From: Trebonia sp036501515
GTDB lineage: Bacteria > Actinomycetota > Actinomycetes > Streptosporangiales > Streptosporangiaceae
Reading direction: 5' to 3'
Assembly (NCBI GenBank): GCA_036501515.1
Contig: DASYAD010000331.1
Location: 1-64,000, forward strand
Length of the DNA stretch: 64,000 bases
Shown: positions 24,867 to 33,725 of the stretch, one piece after another
Numbering within the stretch: the first letter of the stretch is position 1
Layout: each line of letters opens with the position of its first letter
Notes under the pieces: model-generated
Databases searched by the model: none
Seen by the model: the letters and a program-made list of their open reading frames with translations, nothing else
Told to the model about the DNA's origin: nothing
Made by a program: the position numbers and the translations under genes

Positions 24867-25475
24867 TCAGAACCAGGTGACCCCGTGCGACGGGCGGATG
24901 GCCGCGCGAACGGAGCGGTCGTGCGGCTCCGCGGGCAGGTCGTCAACCAGTTCTCCGTCGTAGATCAGGGCGACCGTCGGCACCTGCCCGCCGACCCGGG
25001 CGAGGGCCCGGTCGTAGGAGCCGCCGCCGCGGCCGAGGCGCTGCCCGCTGGCGTCGACGGCCAGGGCGGGCACCAGGACCACGTCCGCCCGGGCCACGGT
25101 GCCGGAACCGCGGACCGGCTCCGTCGGCTGCAGCAGCCCCTTCGGCCCGGGTGCGAGCGATTCCGGCCCCTCGTAGGACGCCCAGTCCAGGTCGCCGTCC
25201 GGCTGCAGCACTGGCAGCACCACGTAGCTACCGCGCTTCCAGAGGGCGAAGACCAGTCCGCGCGTGTCCGGCTCCGTGCCTGCCGAGTAGTAGGCGGCGA
25301 CCGTCCCCGCTGCCGCCACTTGCGGCATCTCGAGCACGTGGTCCCTGATGAGACGGCCCGCCGCCGTCCGGTCCTCGGCCGTCATGGCCGCGCGGGCGGC
25401 GACCTGGCGGCGCCGGAGGCCGGCCTTGCCGGCCACCGCGTCACGCGGCGTGTCTGAGGCGGGGATGTCGTGCAC
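24867..25475 (-). CDS. 5-formyltetrahydrofolate cyclo-ligase
   Basis: The 202-residue product shows KAGLRRRQVAARAAM at the start (family-typical K..LR), AAYYSAGTEPDTR, and the ATP-binding LGRGGGSYDRALAR loop near the C-terminus, followed by ALIYDGELVDDLPAEPHD. It converts 5-formyl-THF to 5,10-methenyl-THF with ATP. The GTG at 25475 has GGGAG 5-9 nt upstream. It diverges from galU, 31 bp away, so the two promoters must overlap. Confidence 0.92.
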   Translation of the reverse strand: MHDIPASDTPRDAVAGKAGLRRRQVAARAAMTAEDRTAAGRLIRDHVLEMPQVAAAGTVAAYYSAGTEPDTRGLVFALWKRGSYVVLPVLQPDGDLDWASYEGPESLAPGPKGLLQPTEPVRGSGTVARADVVLVPALAVDASGQRLGRGGGSYDRALARVGGQVPTVALIYDGELVDDLPAEPHDRSVRAAIRPSHGVTWF

Positions 25476-25506
25476 TTCGCTCCCGGGGAGTCACTAGGCT
25501 TACTCC

Positions 25507-26409
25507 ATGGTCGATACCGGCAATGCCAGGACGTCAGCAGTTACCAAAGCGGTGATCCCCGCCGCTGGCCTGGGAACACGGTTCCTGCCAGCGACAAAGG
25601 CGACGCCTAAGGAAATGCTGCCTGTCGTCGATAAGCCCGCGATTCAGTATGTCGTGGAAGAGGCCGTCACGGCAGGGCTTAACGATGTCCTGCTCATCAC
25701 AGGCCGGAGCAAGCGCTCGATCGAGGACCACTTCGACCGGGCCTACGAGCTCGAGGAGGCGCTGGCCGCTAAGGAGGACTGGGACAAGCTCAGCCTCGTC
25801 AGGGAGTCCAGCGAGCTCGCCACGATGCACTACGTCCGCCAGGGCGCGCCGAAGGGCCTCGGCCACGCCGTGCTGTGCGCCGCCCAGCACGTCGGCCACG
25901 AGCCGTTCGCGGTGCTGCTCGGCGATGACCTCATCGACCCGAGGGACCCGCTGCTCACCCGGATGATCGACATCAGGAACCAGTACGGCGGCAGCGTCGT
26001 GGCCCTGATGCAGGTCGATCCTGAAGAAGTCTCGCTCTACGGCTGCGCGGCCGTCGAGACCACCGCCGAAGACGATGTCGTCATGGTCACCGACCTGGTC
26101 GAGAAGCCGCCGCCCGGCACCGCGCCGAGCCAGTGGATCGTGATCGGGCGCTACGTATGCGACCCCGAGGTCTTCGACGTGCTGCGCGAGACGCAGCCCG
26201 GCCGCGGCGGCGAGATCCAGCTGACCGACGCGCTCAAGGTCTTCGCGGCCAAGGGCGAGCTGCGCGGGGTGCTGTTCAACGGCCGCCGCTTCGACACCGG
26301 CAACAAGCAGGACTACCTCAGGACCATGGTGATGTTCGCGGCCGAGCGTCCCGACCTGGCCGACGAGTTCATCCCCTGGCTGCGCAAGTTCCTCGAAGAG
26401 CTGAAGTGA
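25507..26409 (+). CDS. galU: UTP-glucose-1-phosphate uridylyltransferase
   Basis: The 300-residue protein has VIPAAGLGTRFLPATKATPKE at the nucleotide-binding N-terminus, the VVDKPAIQYVVEEA loop, LGDDLIDP for metal binding, EIQLTDALKVF, and DTGNKQDYLRTMV. It makes UDP-glucose for glycans and cell-wall sugars. The terminal TGA overlaps the GTG of the next gene (GTGA), so it is translationally coupled to glp/moeA. The order galU-glp-rimJ-sepX is conserved in Actinobacteria, and this window follows it with two extra genes. Confidence 0.95.
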   Translation: MVDTGNARTSAVTKAVIPAAGLGTRFLPATKATPKEMLPVVDKPAIQYVVEEAVTAGLNDVLLITGRSKRSIEDHFDRAYELEEALAAKEDWDKLSLVRESSELATMHYVRQGAPKGLGHAVLCAAQHVGHEPFAVLLGDDLIDPRDPLLTRMIDIRNQYGGSVVALMQVDPEEVSLYGCAAVETTAEDDVVMVTDLVEKPPPGTAPSQWIVIGRYVCDPEVFDVLRETQPGRGGEIQLTDALKVFAAKGELRGVLFNGRRFDTGNKQDYLRTMVMFAAERPDLADEFIPWLRKFLEELK

Positions 26410-27713
26410 CGCGAGGCACCTCGCCTGAGGCAACCGGCACCGACAGCACGATGATGCCGGTGGAGGCGTACCAGTCAGCCATCCTGGCGGAGCTGTCGCC
26501 GCTCGTCCCGGCCAGCCTTGAGCTCGCGGACGCCGAGGGATGCGTGCTCGCGGAGGACGTCACCGCCGCGGTCGCCCTGCCGCCGTTCGACAACTCGAGC
26601 ATGGACGGGTACGCGGTCCTCGCCTCCGACGTCGCGAACGCCGGCCAGGAAACGCCCGCGACGCTCCGGGTGACCGGCGAGATCGCGGCCGGCGACACCG
26701 GCGCCCACCAGGTGGTGCCCGGCACTGCGATGCGGATCATGACCGGCGCCCGGCTGCCCGCCGGGGCCGACGCGGTCGTGCAGGTCGAATGGACCGACGG
26801 CGGCACCGGGCAAGTCGCGGTGTACCGGCCGGCCGGGCCAGGCACCGCTGTCCGTTACACGGGCGGCGACGCCGCCGAAGGCGAAACCCTGCTCTCCGCC
26901 GGCACCCGGATGCGGCCGATGCACGTCGCGGTCGCCGCCTCCGCGGGACGCAGGTCAGTCACCGTCCGCCCGCGGCCCCGGGTCGTGGTGCTGTCCACAG
27001 GGAACGAGCTCATCGAGCCAGGCACCCCGCTTCTCCCGGGCCAGATCTGGGACTCCAACAGCTACATGCTGGTGGCCGCCGCCCGCCAGGCCGGCGCCGT
27101 CGCCGAACGGCGGTCCGTGGTCTCCGACGACCCCGCCAAGCTGCTGCCCGCCCTTGAGGAACAGCTCAGCCGGGCCGACCTGCTGATCACCAGCGGCGGG
27201 GTGTCGATGGGCGGCGAGCACGACGTCGTCAAGGCAGCGCTGCACGAGCTCGGCACGGTGACCTTCCGCAAGGTGGCCATGCAGCCGGGGATGCCGCAGG
27301 GCTTCGGGATGATCGGCCCGGGCGGGGCGGGCGCACAGGGCGGTGTGGGCGGTGTGGGCGGTGTGGGCGCGGAGAGTCGTGCGGGCGTGCCGATCTTCAC
27401 GCTCCCCGGCAACCCGGTCAGCGCCTACGTGTCGTTCCAGCTGTTCGTCCGGCCCGCGATCGCGGCGCTGCAGGGCGCCAGCGACCTGTCCCTCACCGCC
27501 GTCCGGGCCACGCTCACCGGGCCGGCCAGGTCGCCCGCCGGACGCCGTTCCTACCTGCGCGGCGTGCTCGACGGCAACCAGGTCACCCCGCTGTCAGGCC
27601 AGCAGTCGCACCAGATCGCCGCCCTGGGCCGGGCCAACGCGCTGATCATCGTCCCCGAGCGGGAGACCCAGCTGCCCGCGGGCGGCACCGTAGACGTGCT
27701 CGTCCTACCGTAA
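26406..27713 (+). CDS. moeA: Gephyrin-like molybdotransferase (Glp/MoeA)
   Basis: The 435-residue protein has the MoeA layout: ALPPFDNSSMDGYAV, AAGDTGAHQVVPGTAMRIMTGA, VVVLSTGNELIEPG, ITSGGVSMGGEHDVVKAAL and LPGNPVSAYVSFQLFV. It ligates molybdate to molybdopterin. In corynebacteria the orthologue next to galU (Glp) also binds FtsZ and the GlpR/SepX membrane receptor, which is encoded here at 29706. Between MPQGFGMI and PIFTLPG lies a Gly/Val repeat (27336-27366, three ggcggtgtg units) that should form a flexible loop. GTG 26406 overlaps galU; ATG 26451 is the alternative start. Confidence 0.92.
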   Translation: MTRGTSPEATGTDSTMMPVEAYQSAILAELSPLVPASLELADAEGCVLAEDVTAAVALPPFDNSSMDGYAVLASDVANAGQETPATLRVTGEIAAGDTGAHQVVPGTAMRIMTGARLPAGADAVVQVEWTDGGTGQVAVYRPAGPGTAVRYTGGDAAEGETLLSAGTRMRPMHVAVAASAGRRSVTVRPRPRVVVLSTGNELIEPGTPLLPGQIWDSNSYMLVAAARQAGAVAERRSVVSDDPAKLLPALEEQLSRADLLITSGGVSMGGEHDVVKAALHELGTVTFRKVAMQPGMPQGFGMIGPGGAGAQGGVGGVGGVGAESRAGVPIFTLPGNPVSAYVSFQLFVRPAIAALQGASDLSLTAVRATLTGPARSPAGRRSYLRGVLDGNQVTPLSGQQSHQIAALGRANALIIVPERETQLPAGGTVDVLVLP

Positions 27714-27842
27714 GCCGCCGACGGCGCCGCCAGGCCGTCAGAGGCGGCGGGCGGTGACTGTGTCAGCCCCCTTCGTTCTGGATCCGCTGACTTGTATGTG
27801 ACCATCAGGAAGGGCCGGTCACGGACGGCGTAGGCTGCTGGC

Positions 27843-28328
27843 ATGAGTGACGCGGCACCGGCGCGGCTGACCCACCTGGACGAGGCGGGGCGCGCACGAA
27901 TGGTGGACGTTTCAGCCAAGGAAGTAACGGTACGCACGGCCACCGCATCTGGCCGCGTGCTGCTGTCGGCCCAGGCCGTAGCCGCCCTGCGGGACGGCAC
28001 GGTCCCCAAGGGCGACGCGCTCGCCGTGGCGCGGATCGCGGGGATCGCGGGCGCCAAGCGGACGCCCGACCTCATACCCCTGTGCCACCCGCTCGCCATC
28101 CACGCCGTCTCGGTCGACCTCTTCGTCGAGGACTCAGGCGTGGCCATCACCGCTTCGGTGCGCACCGCCGACCGGACGGGGGTCGAGATGGAAGCGCTGA
28201 CCTCCGTCTCCGTCGCCGCGCTGACCCTGATCGACATGATCAAGGCGGTCGACAAGGGCGCCGTCATCACCGACGTCAGGCTGGAAGCGAAAGACGGCGG
28301 CCGCTCGGGCGCCTGGCGGCGGGCATGA
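27843..28328 (+). CDS. moaC: Cyclic pyranopterin monophosphate synthase
   Basis: The 161-residue protein shows LTHLDEAGRARMVDVSAKE, PKGDALAVARIAGI, the active-site KRTPDLIPLCHPL and GVEMEALTSVSVAALTLIDM. It completes formation of cyclic pyranopterin with MoaA. No moaA is seen in the window. Its TGA overlaps the ATG of the next gene by 4 bp. It sits between glp and rimJ, an insertion relative to the shorter galU-glp-rimJ-glpR order known from corynebacteria and mycobacteria. Confidence 0.96.
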   Translation: MSDAAPARLTHLDEAGRARMVDVSAKEVTVRTATASGRVLLSAQAVAALRDGTVPKGDALAVARIAGIAGAKRTPDLIPLCHPLAIHAVSVDLFVEDSGVAITASVRTADRTGVEMEALTSVSVAALTLIDMIKAVDKGAVITDVRLEAKDGGRSGAWRRA

Positions 28329-28864
28329 TCCGCGCGCTGGCGGTCACCGTGTCGAACCGGGCGTCGGCCGGGATCTACGAGGACCGCTCAGGTCCTGTCC
28401 TGGTGGAACTCCTCCGCCAGGCGGGCTGCGATGTCGTGGACGGGCCGCTGGTGATACCGGACGGCGAAGCCGTCGAGCAGGTGCTGCGCGACTCCGTCAC
28501 CGCCGGCTACGACGTGGCCGTCACCACCGGCGGAACCGGGCTGACCCCCGGCGACCAGACACCTGAGATGACCCGCCGGGTCATCGACCGCGAGGTACCC
28601 GGCATCGCCGAGGCGCTGCGCTCCGCCGGGGCGGCGGCCGGGGTGCCGTCCGCCATCTTGTCCCGCGGCATCGCGGGCATCGCGTCGCGGACGCTCATCG
28701 TCAACCTGCCCGGGTCGTCCGGGGGTGTACGAGACGGCATGAACGTACTCAGGTCGGTCCTCGTGCACGCGGTCGACCAGATACGCGGCGGGGACCACGT
28801 TCGGCAGCCCGACACGGGACATTCCGGTGGCACGGACCCGGACCATGTACCTGAAACCGCCTAG
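28325..28864 (+). CDS. MogA/MoaB-type molybdopterin adenylyltransferase
   Basis: The 179-residue protein has TVSNRASAGIYEDRSGPVL, VAVTTGGTGLTPGDQTPE and IVNLPGSSGGVRDGMNVL, diagnostic of the MoaB/Mog domain. It adenylates molybdopterin before metal insertion by MoeA. The ATG overlaps the moaC stop (ATGA). A 20-residue polar C-terminal tail (QPDTGHSGGTDPDHVPETA) follows the domain. With moaC and moeA it gives three Mo-cofactor steps in one cluster. Confidence 0.93.
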   Translation: MIRALAVTVSNRASAGIYEDRSGPVLVELLRQAGCDVVDGPLVIPDGEAVEQVLRDSVTAGYDVAVTTGGTGLTPGDQTPEMTRRVIDREVPGIAEALRSAGAAAGVPSAILSRGIAGIASRTLIVNLPGSSGGVRDGMNVLRSVLVHAVDQIRGGDHVRQPDTGHSGGTDPDHVPETA

Positions 28865-28914
28865 CGTTGCGTCTAGGCTATATGGATCACCACACAGGGG
28901 AATGATTAACAGCC

Positions 28915-29556
28915 GTGGGACGCATCCACGGGTGGCCGGCCACCCTCACCGAGCCGGACCTGCTTGACGCGCCAGTCGTACTCAGGCCCGTGCGGGTCTC
29001 CGACGCTCGCTCCTGGCGCGAGATCCGGGTGCGGAACGCCTCCTGGCTGCGCCCCTGGGAGCCGTCGAACCCCGAGACGCCGCTCGTGCGGTCTCCGATC
29101 GGCCCCTACGTGTCGATGGTACGCACCATGCGCCGGGAAGCCAGGCAAGGCGTCGCGCTGCCCTGGGTGGTCTGCTACGGAGGGGAATTCGCCGGGCAGC
29201 TCACCGTCGGGTCGATCGTCTGGGGCTCTTCCAGGTCAGGTCAGATCGGGTACTGGATCGACGAGACGTTCGCCGGGCGCGGGATCATACCGACCGCCCT
29301 GGCGATGGCCGTCGACCACTGCTTCCGCATCATGGGCATGCACCGGCTCGAGGCCTCCATCAGGCCGGAGAACGCCGCGTCCCGCCGGGTGGTCGAGAAA
29401 CTCGGGTTCAGGGACGAGGGCGTCCGGGTGCGCCAGCTGCACATCAACGGCACCTGGCGAGACCACATCAGTTACGCTATCACCGCCGAGGAAATACCGA
29501 CGGGAATGCTGCCCCGGTGGCGCAGTTCGCTCGCCGCGTCACGATCAGGTGCGTGA
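28915..29556 (+). CDS. RimJ/RimL-type GNAT acetyltransferase
   Basis: The 213-residue protein begins with a basic segment and then LRPVRVSDARSWREIR, followed by the GNAT acetyl-CoA motif GYWIDETFAGRGIIPTALAM, where Q/RxxGxG/A is GRGIIP-like, and ASIRPENAASRRVVEKLGF, the classical RimJ end. It is expected to acetylate the N-terminal amine of a ribosomal or other protein. Position between Mo-cofactor genes and sepX matches the conserved galU-glp-rimJ-sepX order. GTG 28915 follows the mog gene by 50 bp. Confidence 0.9.
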   Translation: MGRIHGWPATLTEPDLLDAPVVLRPVRVSDARSWREIRVRNASWLRPWEPSNPETPLVRSPIGPYVSMVRTMRREARQGVALPWVVCYGGEFAGQLTVGSIVWGSSRSGQIGYWIDETFAGRGIIPTALAMAVDHCFRIMGMHRLEASIRPENAASRRVVEKLGFRDEGVRVRQLHINGTWRDHISYAITAEEIPTGMLPRWRSSLAASRSGA

Positions 29557-29705
29557 CGTAGCCGCGCGAACCCCATAATGGTTCTTTGTCTTTGATCTTC
29601 GCGACACGCCGCGCAGGTACTCGTTATCGGCAGTCGCTCCCTTTACGCTGCGTCACATGCCCGGTGTGCCCGGTGCCGTCATGACCGAGGGGAGGCATGT
29701 GCCCG

Positions 29706-30425
29706 ATGAGCAGCGCGATTCTTTACCTGGCGATCGTCGCGATCTGGGCGTGCGTGCTCATTCCCCGGTGGCTGAAGCGCGATTCCGCCCGCGGAGCGGC
29801 CTCGCCGGCAGCCGCCGACACCACGGTCACCAGCGGGCCTGAGACGGACGCCGAGGAAGACTTCTCCGTTGAAGCGGGCGAACCCGCCGACGAAGACGGC
29901 CAGGACCAGCCCGTCGCCGAGCCTGTGCGGATGGCGGAATCGCGGCGCCGCATGCTCGCCGCCCGCCGGCGCCTGCTGCTGATGCTGATCGGGCTCGAGA
30001 TCGCGGCTATCGCGCTGGCGCTACTCGGCCTTGCGGCGGTGTGGGTGGTCGTACCGCCCTCGATCATGCTCGGCGGGTACCTCCTGCTGCTGCGCGAGGC
30101 CGCCCAGGCCGACGCGGAGCAGACGCAGCGCGAGGCGGACAACGCCGCGCGGGCCAGAGAACACCTCAGGGCCCGTTCGCAGCCCGCACAGCGGGCCGCC
30201 GCGCCGGACACCGCCGCGGACATCCCGGCGGCCGCGGCCGCGCTTGCGGCCAAGTTCGCCGCCGCCCCGGTCCCGGCCGACTACGAGGACGCCGGCCCCG
30301 GCCGCGACTTCGCCCCGGGACTGGCCGGCAAGTACACCACCTCGAACGCGGACGCCGACGACGAGGACTACTACGACAGCTACGAAGGCTACGAGCCGCC
30401 GCGGCTGCGCGCCGTCGGCGACTGA
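29706..30425 (+). CDS. sepX: Divisome membrane protein SepX/GlpR
   Basis: The 239-residue protein begins with the family-typical MSSAILYLAIVAIWACVLIPRWLKR (one membrane segment). An acidic linker and ARRRLLLMLIGLEIAAIALA follow, with two more membrane segments, then a Glu/Ala/Asp-rich cytoplasmic tail ending in an acidic Tyr-rich patch. This is the layout of the actinobacterial FtsZ-associated protein SepX (GlpR), which acts in septum formation and binds Glp. Start 29706 is preferred to ATG 29697 because GGAGG (29691-29695) would be only 1 nt from the latter. Confidence 0.85.
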   Translation: MSSAILYLAIVAIWACVLIPRWLKRDSARGAASPAAADTTVTSGPETDAEEDFSVEAGEPADEDGQDQPVAEPVRMAESRRRMLAARRRLLLMLIGLEIAAIALALLGLAAVWVVVPPSIMLGGYLLLLREAAQADAEQTQREADNAARAREHLRARSQPAQRAAAPDTAADIPAAAAALAAKFAAAPVPADYEDAGPGRDFAPGLAGKYTTSNADADDEDYYDSYEGYEPPRLRAVGD

Positions 30426-30511
30426 CGCCGCCGCCGTTCACGTCGCAGCCACGGCTGCGCGCCTGATGGCGTCAGCAAGCCGCAAAGTTTGGTAAGGTAA
30501 CTCAGGTCTAA

Positions 30512-30585
30512 GGGGCTATAGCGCAGTCCGGTAGCGCACCTCGTTCGCATCGAGGGGGTCTGGGGTTCAAATCCCCATAGCTCCA
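30512..30585 (+). tRNA. tRNA-Ala (anticodon CGC)
   Basis: The cloverleaf is complete: acceptor GGGGCTA with TAGCTCC, including the G3-U70 wobble pair that marks alanine tRNAs, D arm GCGC/GCGC, anticodon stem CCTCG/CGAGG with loop TTCGCAT (CGC), and T arm TGGGG/CCCCA. The discriminator base is A585. CCA is not encoded. Confidence 0.95.
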
Positions 30586-30612
30586 CCCGTGAGATGACTC
30601 AAAGTAGCGAAA

Positions 30613-30649
30613 ATGACCCTGAACCTGTGACAGGTTCAGGGTCATTTTC
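30613..30649. terminator. Strong bidirectional terminator after tRNA-Ala
   Basis: ATGACCCTGAACCTG and CAGGTTCAGGGTCAT form perfect 15-bp arms around a 3-nt loop, with TTTTCG after the plus-strand arm and a T-rich flank (TTTTCG on the minus side, from cgaaaa). It can end both the tRNA transcript and the convergent metal-binding lipoprotein gene. Confidence 0.92.
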
Positions 30650-30670
30650 GGCTGGGGCTATTGGCTGGGG

Positions 30671-31621
30671 TTACAAGTGCTCAGTCGAGGTCTTGTCCGT
30701 TACTGCCTTGGTGAGGGCGTTGACCTCGGCGAGCATCCAGGACTGGTAGGTATAGCCCGGAGTCGGCATGGTCTCGTAGACCCCGACGACCGGGATGCCG
30801 TTTTCCTGCGCCAGCTTGATGTAGGACTCGGTCAGCGAGTCGGTGACCTGCTGGTTGTACAGAAACACCTTGACCTTGTGCCCGGTGAAGAGCGACTTCT
30901 GGATCGCGACGTCCTGCGGTGAGGGGTCGGTGCCGTTCATGATGTCGGCCTGGAACGTCCACGGCGTCAGGTTGTCCGCCCCGACGGCCTGGAGCATGTA
31001 GTCGGCGACCGGCTCCGTAGTCGCGACCGGGGTGCCCGCGTCAGCCGCCTTGAACTTGGCGATGGCCGCCTTCCAGGTGCTGAGGCTGGCGGTGAACGTG
31101 GCCGCGTTGCCCTTGTAGTAAGACGCGTGCGCGGGGTCGATCTGGGCGAGGTCGGCGGCGATGGCGTTCGCCACCGCGGGCATCGTCGTCGGGTCGTACC
31201 AGAGGTGCGGGTTAGCCGTGCTGTCCGGCAGGCCGAGGAGCTGCTGGACGTTGACGACCTTGCGGCTGGAATCCGGCGCGGCGTTCTCGATCGTGGTCGC
31301 CCAGTCGTCGTAACCGATGCCGTTCTGCACGATGAGCTTGGCGGAGCTCATCTCGCGCGCCACCGCCGGGCTGGCCTCGAACGTGTGCGGGTCCGTGTTC
31401 GGGTTGCTCATGATCGACGAGGCCTGCACGTACTTGCCCCCGACCTGTGAGATGACATCGGCATATTCGTTCTCGGCGCCGATCGCCGTGATGGTGACGC
31501 TCGACGCGCCGGCCGCCGATCCTGTGGCACCGCCTGACGAGGCCGATGATGAGCAGGCGCTCGCCAGCAGGGCGGCCGCCAGCGGCAGCGCCACGGCGAG
31601 GGCGCCGGTTCGGGTTCGCAT
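30671..31621 (-). CDS. Metal ABC transporter substrate-binding lipoprotein (ZnuA/AztC-like)
   Basis: A lipoprotein signal with lipobox LLASAC precedes a cluster-9 metal-binding protein of 316 residues. Likely metal ligands are His in NTDPHTFEAS, His in NPHLWYDP, and Glu in TTEPVADYML where Zn proteins often have His. A fourth acidic ligand is possible in GVYETMP. It should bind Zn or Mn outside the cell for import. No cognate permease or ATPase is adjacent, so it is an orphan. A Zur-like box lies 67 bp upstream. A hairpin terminator follows at 30613-30649. Confidence 0.87.
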   Translation of the reverse strand: MRTRTGALAVALPLAAALLASACSSSASSGGATGSAAGASSVTITAIGAENEYADVISQVGGKYVQASSIMSNPNTDPHTFEASPAVAREMSSAKLIVQNGIGYDDWATTIENAAPDSSRKVVNVQQLLGLPDSTANPHLWYDPTTMPAVANAIAADLAQIDPAHASYYKGNAATFTASLSTWKAAIAKFKAADAGTPVATTEPVADYMLQAVGADNLTPWTFQADIMNGTDPSPQDVAIQKSLFTGHKVKVFLYNQQVTDSLTESYIKLAQENGIPVVGVYETMPTPGYTYQSWMLAEVNALTKAVTDKTSTEHL

Positions 31622-31687
31622 GACCTTTGATCTCCCGGTGGGAAACGCGCCGTCGGACGGCGCACGATGAAGCTACTGAATACGGTT

Positions 31688-31704
31688 ATGGTAATCATTT
31701 TCAT
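31688..31704. promoter_or_regulatory. Probable Zur-type operator
   Basis: ATGGTAATCATTTTCAT (reverse strand ATGAAAATGATTACCAT) is a 7-1-7-like dyad close to the actinobacterial Zur/Fur-family consensus TGAAAATGATTTTCA. It lies in the promoter region of the orphan metal-binding lipoprotein. This supports zinc-repressed expression. Confidence 0.6.
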
Positions 31705-31904
31705 TAATAGAGTGCAAGCTGGGGCACGGTGACGGGTGCTGTAGCTCGCTGTGCGCGGCTCCCGGCCGCGGGCGCGAAGCCTGAGCGGAGAGGAAGAGCA
31801 CGCCCGCGTTCAGGATGAGTGTTCTGGGTCTTAATGAGCGAGATGTGCTGCTGCCGGGCCACCGGGGCCGGTTTACCCGCCGTCAGGCGGTGCAGCGGGC
31901 GTGC

Positions 31905-33698
31905 CTACTTGATCGTCTTCATCACGCTGGTGCTGTAAATGGTCACGCCGCCGACCGTGTGCGACTTCATGTCGAGGTCCTTGCCGAAGTTGAACATCCA
32001 CTTCTCTGCCCAGGCCCGCTCGATGATGATGTCGCTGATGTGCGCCTTGCGGACGTACGCCTCGAAGCTCCGCTCCCGCTCCTTGTTGGGGTAGCTGAGC
32101 AGCGCCACGGGCTGCGGCAGGGCGTCGGTGCTGGACAGCGACGCGTTGATGAAGCCGCCCGCGATCTTGAAGTAGAAGCCGGTGTAGGCCTGGAACAGCA
32201 TCCCGGCGTTGCCGCGGTGCGAGATGACCACGACCGTCTGGCCGGGCTGCACGTACTTTTTGTACGTCCCGTCAGCGAAGAACGGCGGGATGTCGTTCGT
32301 CAGCTTAAGCGACGGCAGGGCTGGCTTCCAGTGCAGCGGCGGCGGGACCCAGACCACCGACGCGAACGTGGGCAGGTTGGCGAAGATAGCCGCGAGCGCG
32401 ACGATGCCGAGCGCCCAGCGGGCCGCCCGCACGGCCAGGCTCACCGTCAGCTCGGCGAGCCACATCGACAGGGCGAGCGCGAGCACCAGGTAGCCGAAGT
32501 CGATGAACCTGACCGGCTCCGCGCTCTTGAAGATCGGCAGGCTCCAGATGAAGCCCCAGGGCAGCCCGAAGAGCTGCTTGCCGTCGATAATCAGGTTCGG
32601 CCCGAGTGCGAGCGCGATGATGACGACGAACCCGATCGCCAGCAGCCTCACCAGGCGGCTGCGCCAGTGGAAGACCGCCAGCAAGAGCAGCACAAGCAGC
32701 AGCGGAATGCTGACGTAGGACGTGTTTTCCAGCACGTGACGGGCGGAGGGCGCCCACCAGGTGATGCCGAGGAGCCGGTCCTTGCGCGGCAGCACCAGCG
32801 AAGCCACGTCGAGCGAGAAGTGCGGCTGCTGGCGGGTGAAGGTCGTCGGCTGGTTCTGCAATGCGTAGATCAGGTACGGCGCGGCGAGCACCAGGGCGCC
32901 GAAGAAGGCAACCGCGGTGAGCGCGGCCAGGCGGAGGACCTTGGCCCGCAGTTCGCGGCCGACCACCAGGAAGCCGATGATCAGGCCGATCACGCCCAGC
33001 AGGGTCATCTCGGCGAAAGCCTCGATGAACGTGTAGAACTCCAGGGCGACCGCGACCGTCATCCAGATCACGTAGCCGATGCGCCCGAGCGCTTCCTGCC
33101 ACCACAGCACCATCAGGTACGCGATCAGCGGCAAGAGCAGGGTCACCGTGAGGTTCGGCTGGCCCGACACCGAGTGCTGCAGCATGTAGACGTTGAAGCC
33201 GAAGATCACCCCGGCCGGCAGCGACGCCCAGAACCGGCCGGTCACCCGGCGGGCCAGCACAAACGCGGCCCAGGCGGCGGCCGGCGGTGCCAGCAGCAGC
33301 GAGACGTTGAACGAAACGATCGCGCCGAGAGTGGCCGTGATCGGCCACAGCAGCAGCGCGACCGGCGGCGACGTGGTCGCCCAGGCGAGGTTATAGCCCT
33401 CCGGCGCCCCGATCTGGTGCGAGTACAGCGGGTTGATCCCGTGCGAGACCGCGTAGACCCACCAGCGCCAGGCCCAGATGTAGAAGTTCGGGTCGACCTC
33501 GGTCTGCCCCACCGCCGGCGTCTTCAGCTGGGTGACTAGCGGCATCCCGAGCGCGAGTATGAACACGCCGAGGTAGATGACGAACGCGACCAGGCCCTGC
33601 AGCGACGGGCGCAGGGTACGGCTACCCGTTTCCCGCACCTCGGTCTCAGTTGCGTCCGCGTCTCCTCCAGCGCGAATCGCGACGGTCGCCCACCTCAC
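31905..33698 (-). CDS. Polytopic membrane protein, GT-C-like
   Basis: The 597-residue protein has about 12 membrane segments followed by a C-terminal domain of about 130 residues outside the membrane. Early loop residues include VDPNFYIWAWRWW and YSHQIGAPEGYNLAW, an acidic and aromatic loop reminiscent of YfhO- or GT-C-type lipid-linked sugar transferases, but no catalytic motif can be proved. It is adjacent to and on the same strand as a methyltransferase. That suits a glycolipid or glycan pathway with the divergent glycosyltransferase. An antisense 574-codon frame over it is a shadow. Confidence 0.75.
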   Translation of the reverse strand: MRWATVAIRAGGDADATETEVRETGSRTLRPSLQGLVAFVIYLGVFILALGMPLVTQLKTPAVGQTEVDPNFYIWAWRWWVYAVSHGINPLYSHQIGAPEGYNLAWATTSPPVALLLWPITATLGAIVSFNVSLLLAPPAAAWAAFVLARRVTGRFWASLPAGVIFGFNVYMLQHSVSGQPNLTVTLLLPLIAYLMVLWWQEALGRIGYVIWMTVAVALEFYTFIEAFAEMTLLGVIGLIIGFLVVGRELRAKVLRLAALTAVAFFGALVLAAPYLIYALQNQPTTFTRQQPHFSLDVASLVLPRKDRLLGITWWAPSARHVLENTSYVSIPLLLVLLLLAVFHWRSRLVRLLAIGFVVIIALALGPNLIIDGKQLFGLPWGFIWSLPIFKSAEPVRFIDFGYLVLALALSMWLAELTVSLAVRAARWALGIVALAAIFANLPTFASVVWVPPPLHWKPALPSLKLTNDIPPFFADGTYKKYVQPGQTVVVISHRGNAGMLFQAYTGFYFKIAGGFINASLSSTDALPQPVALLSYPNKERERSFEAYVRKAHISDIIIERAWAEKWMFNFGKDLDMKSHTVGGVTIYSTSVMKTIK

Positions 33699-33725
33699 GA
33701 GTCAGAACCCTACCTTCACCAATGA

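Noticed and set aside
31815..33539. A 574-codon plus-strand frame
   Set aside because: It is antisense to the polytopic membrane protein, has a His/Arg/Gln/Asp-rich composition and no domain. The mirrored reading frame of a GC-rich gene explains it.
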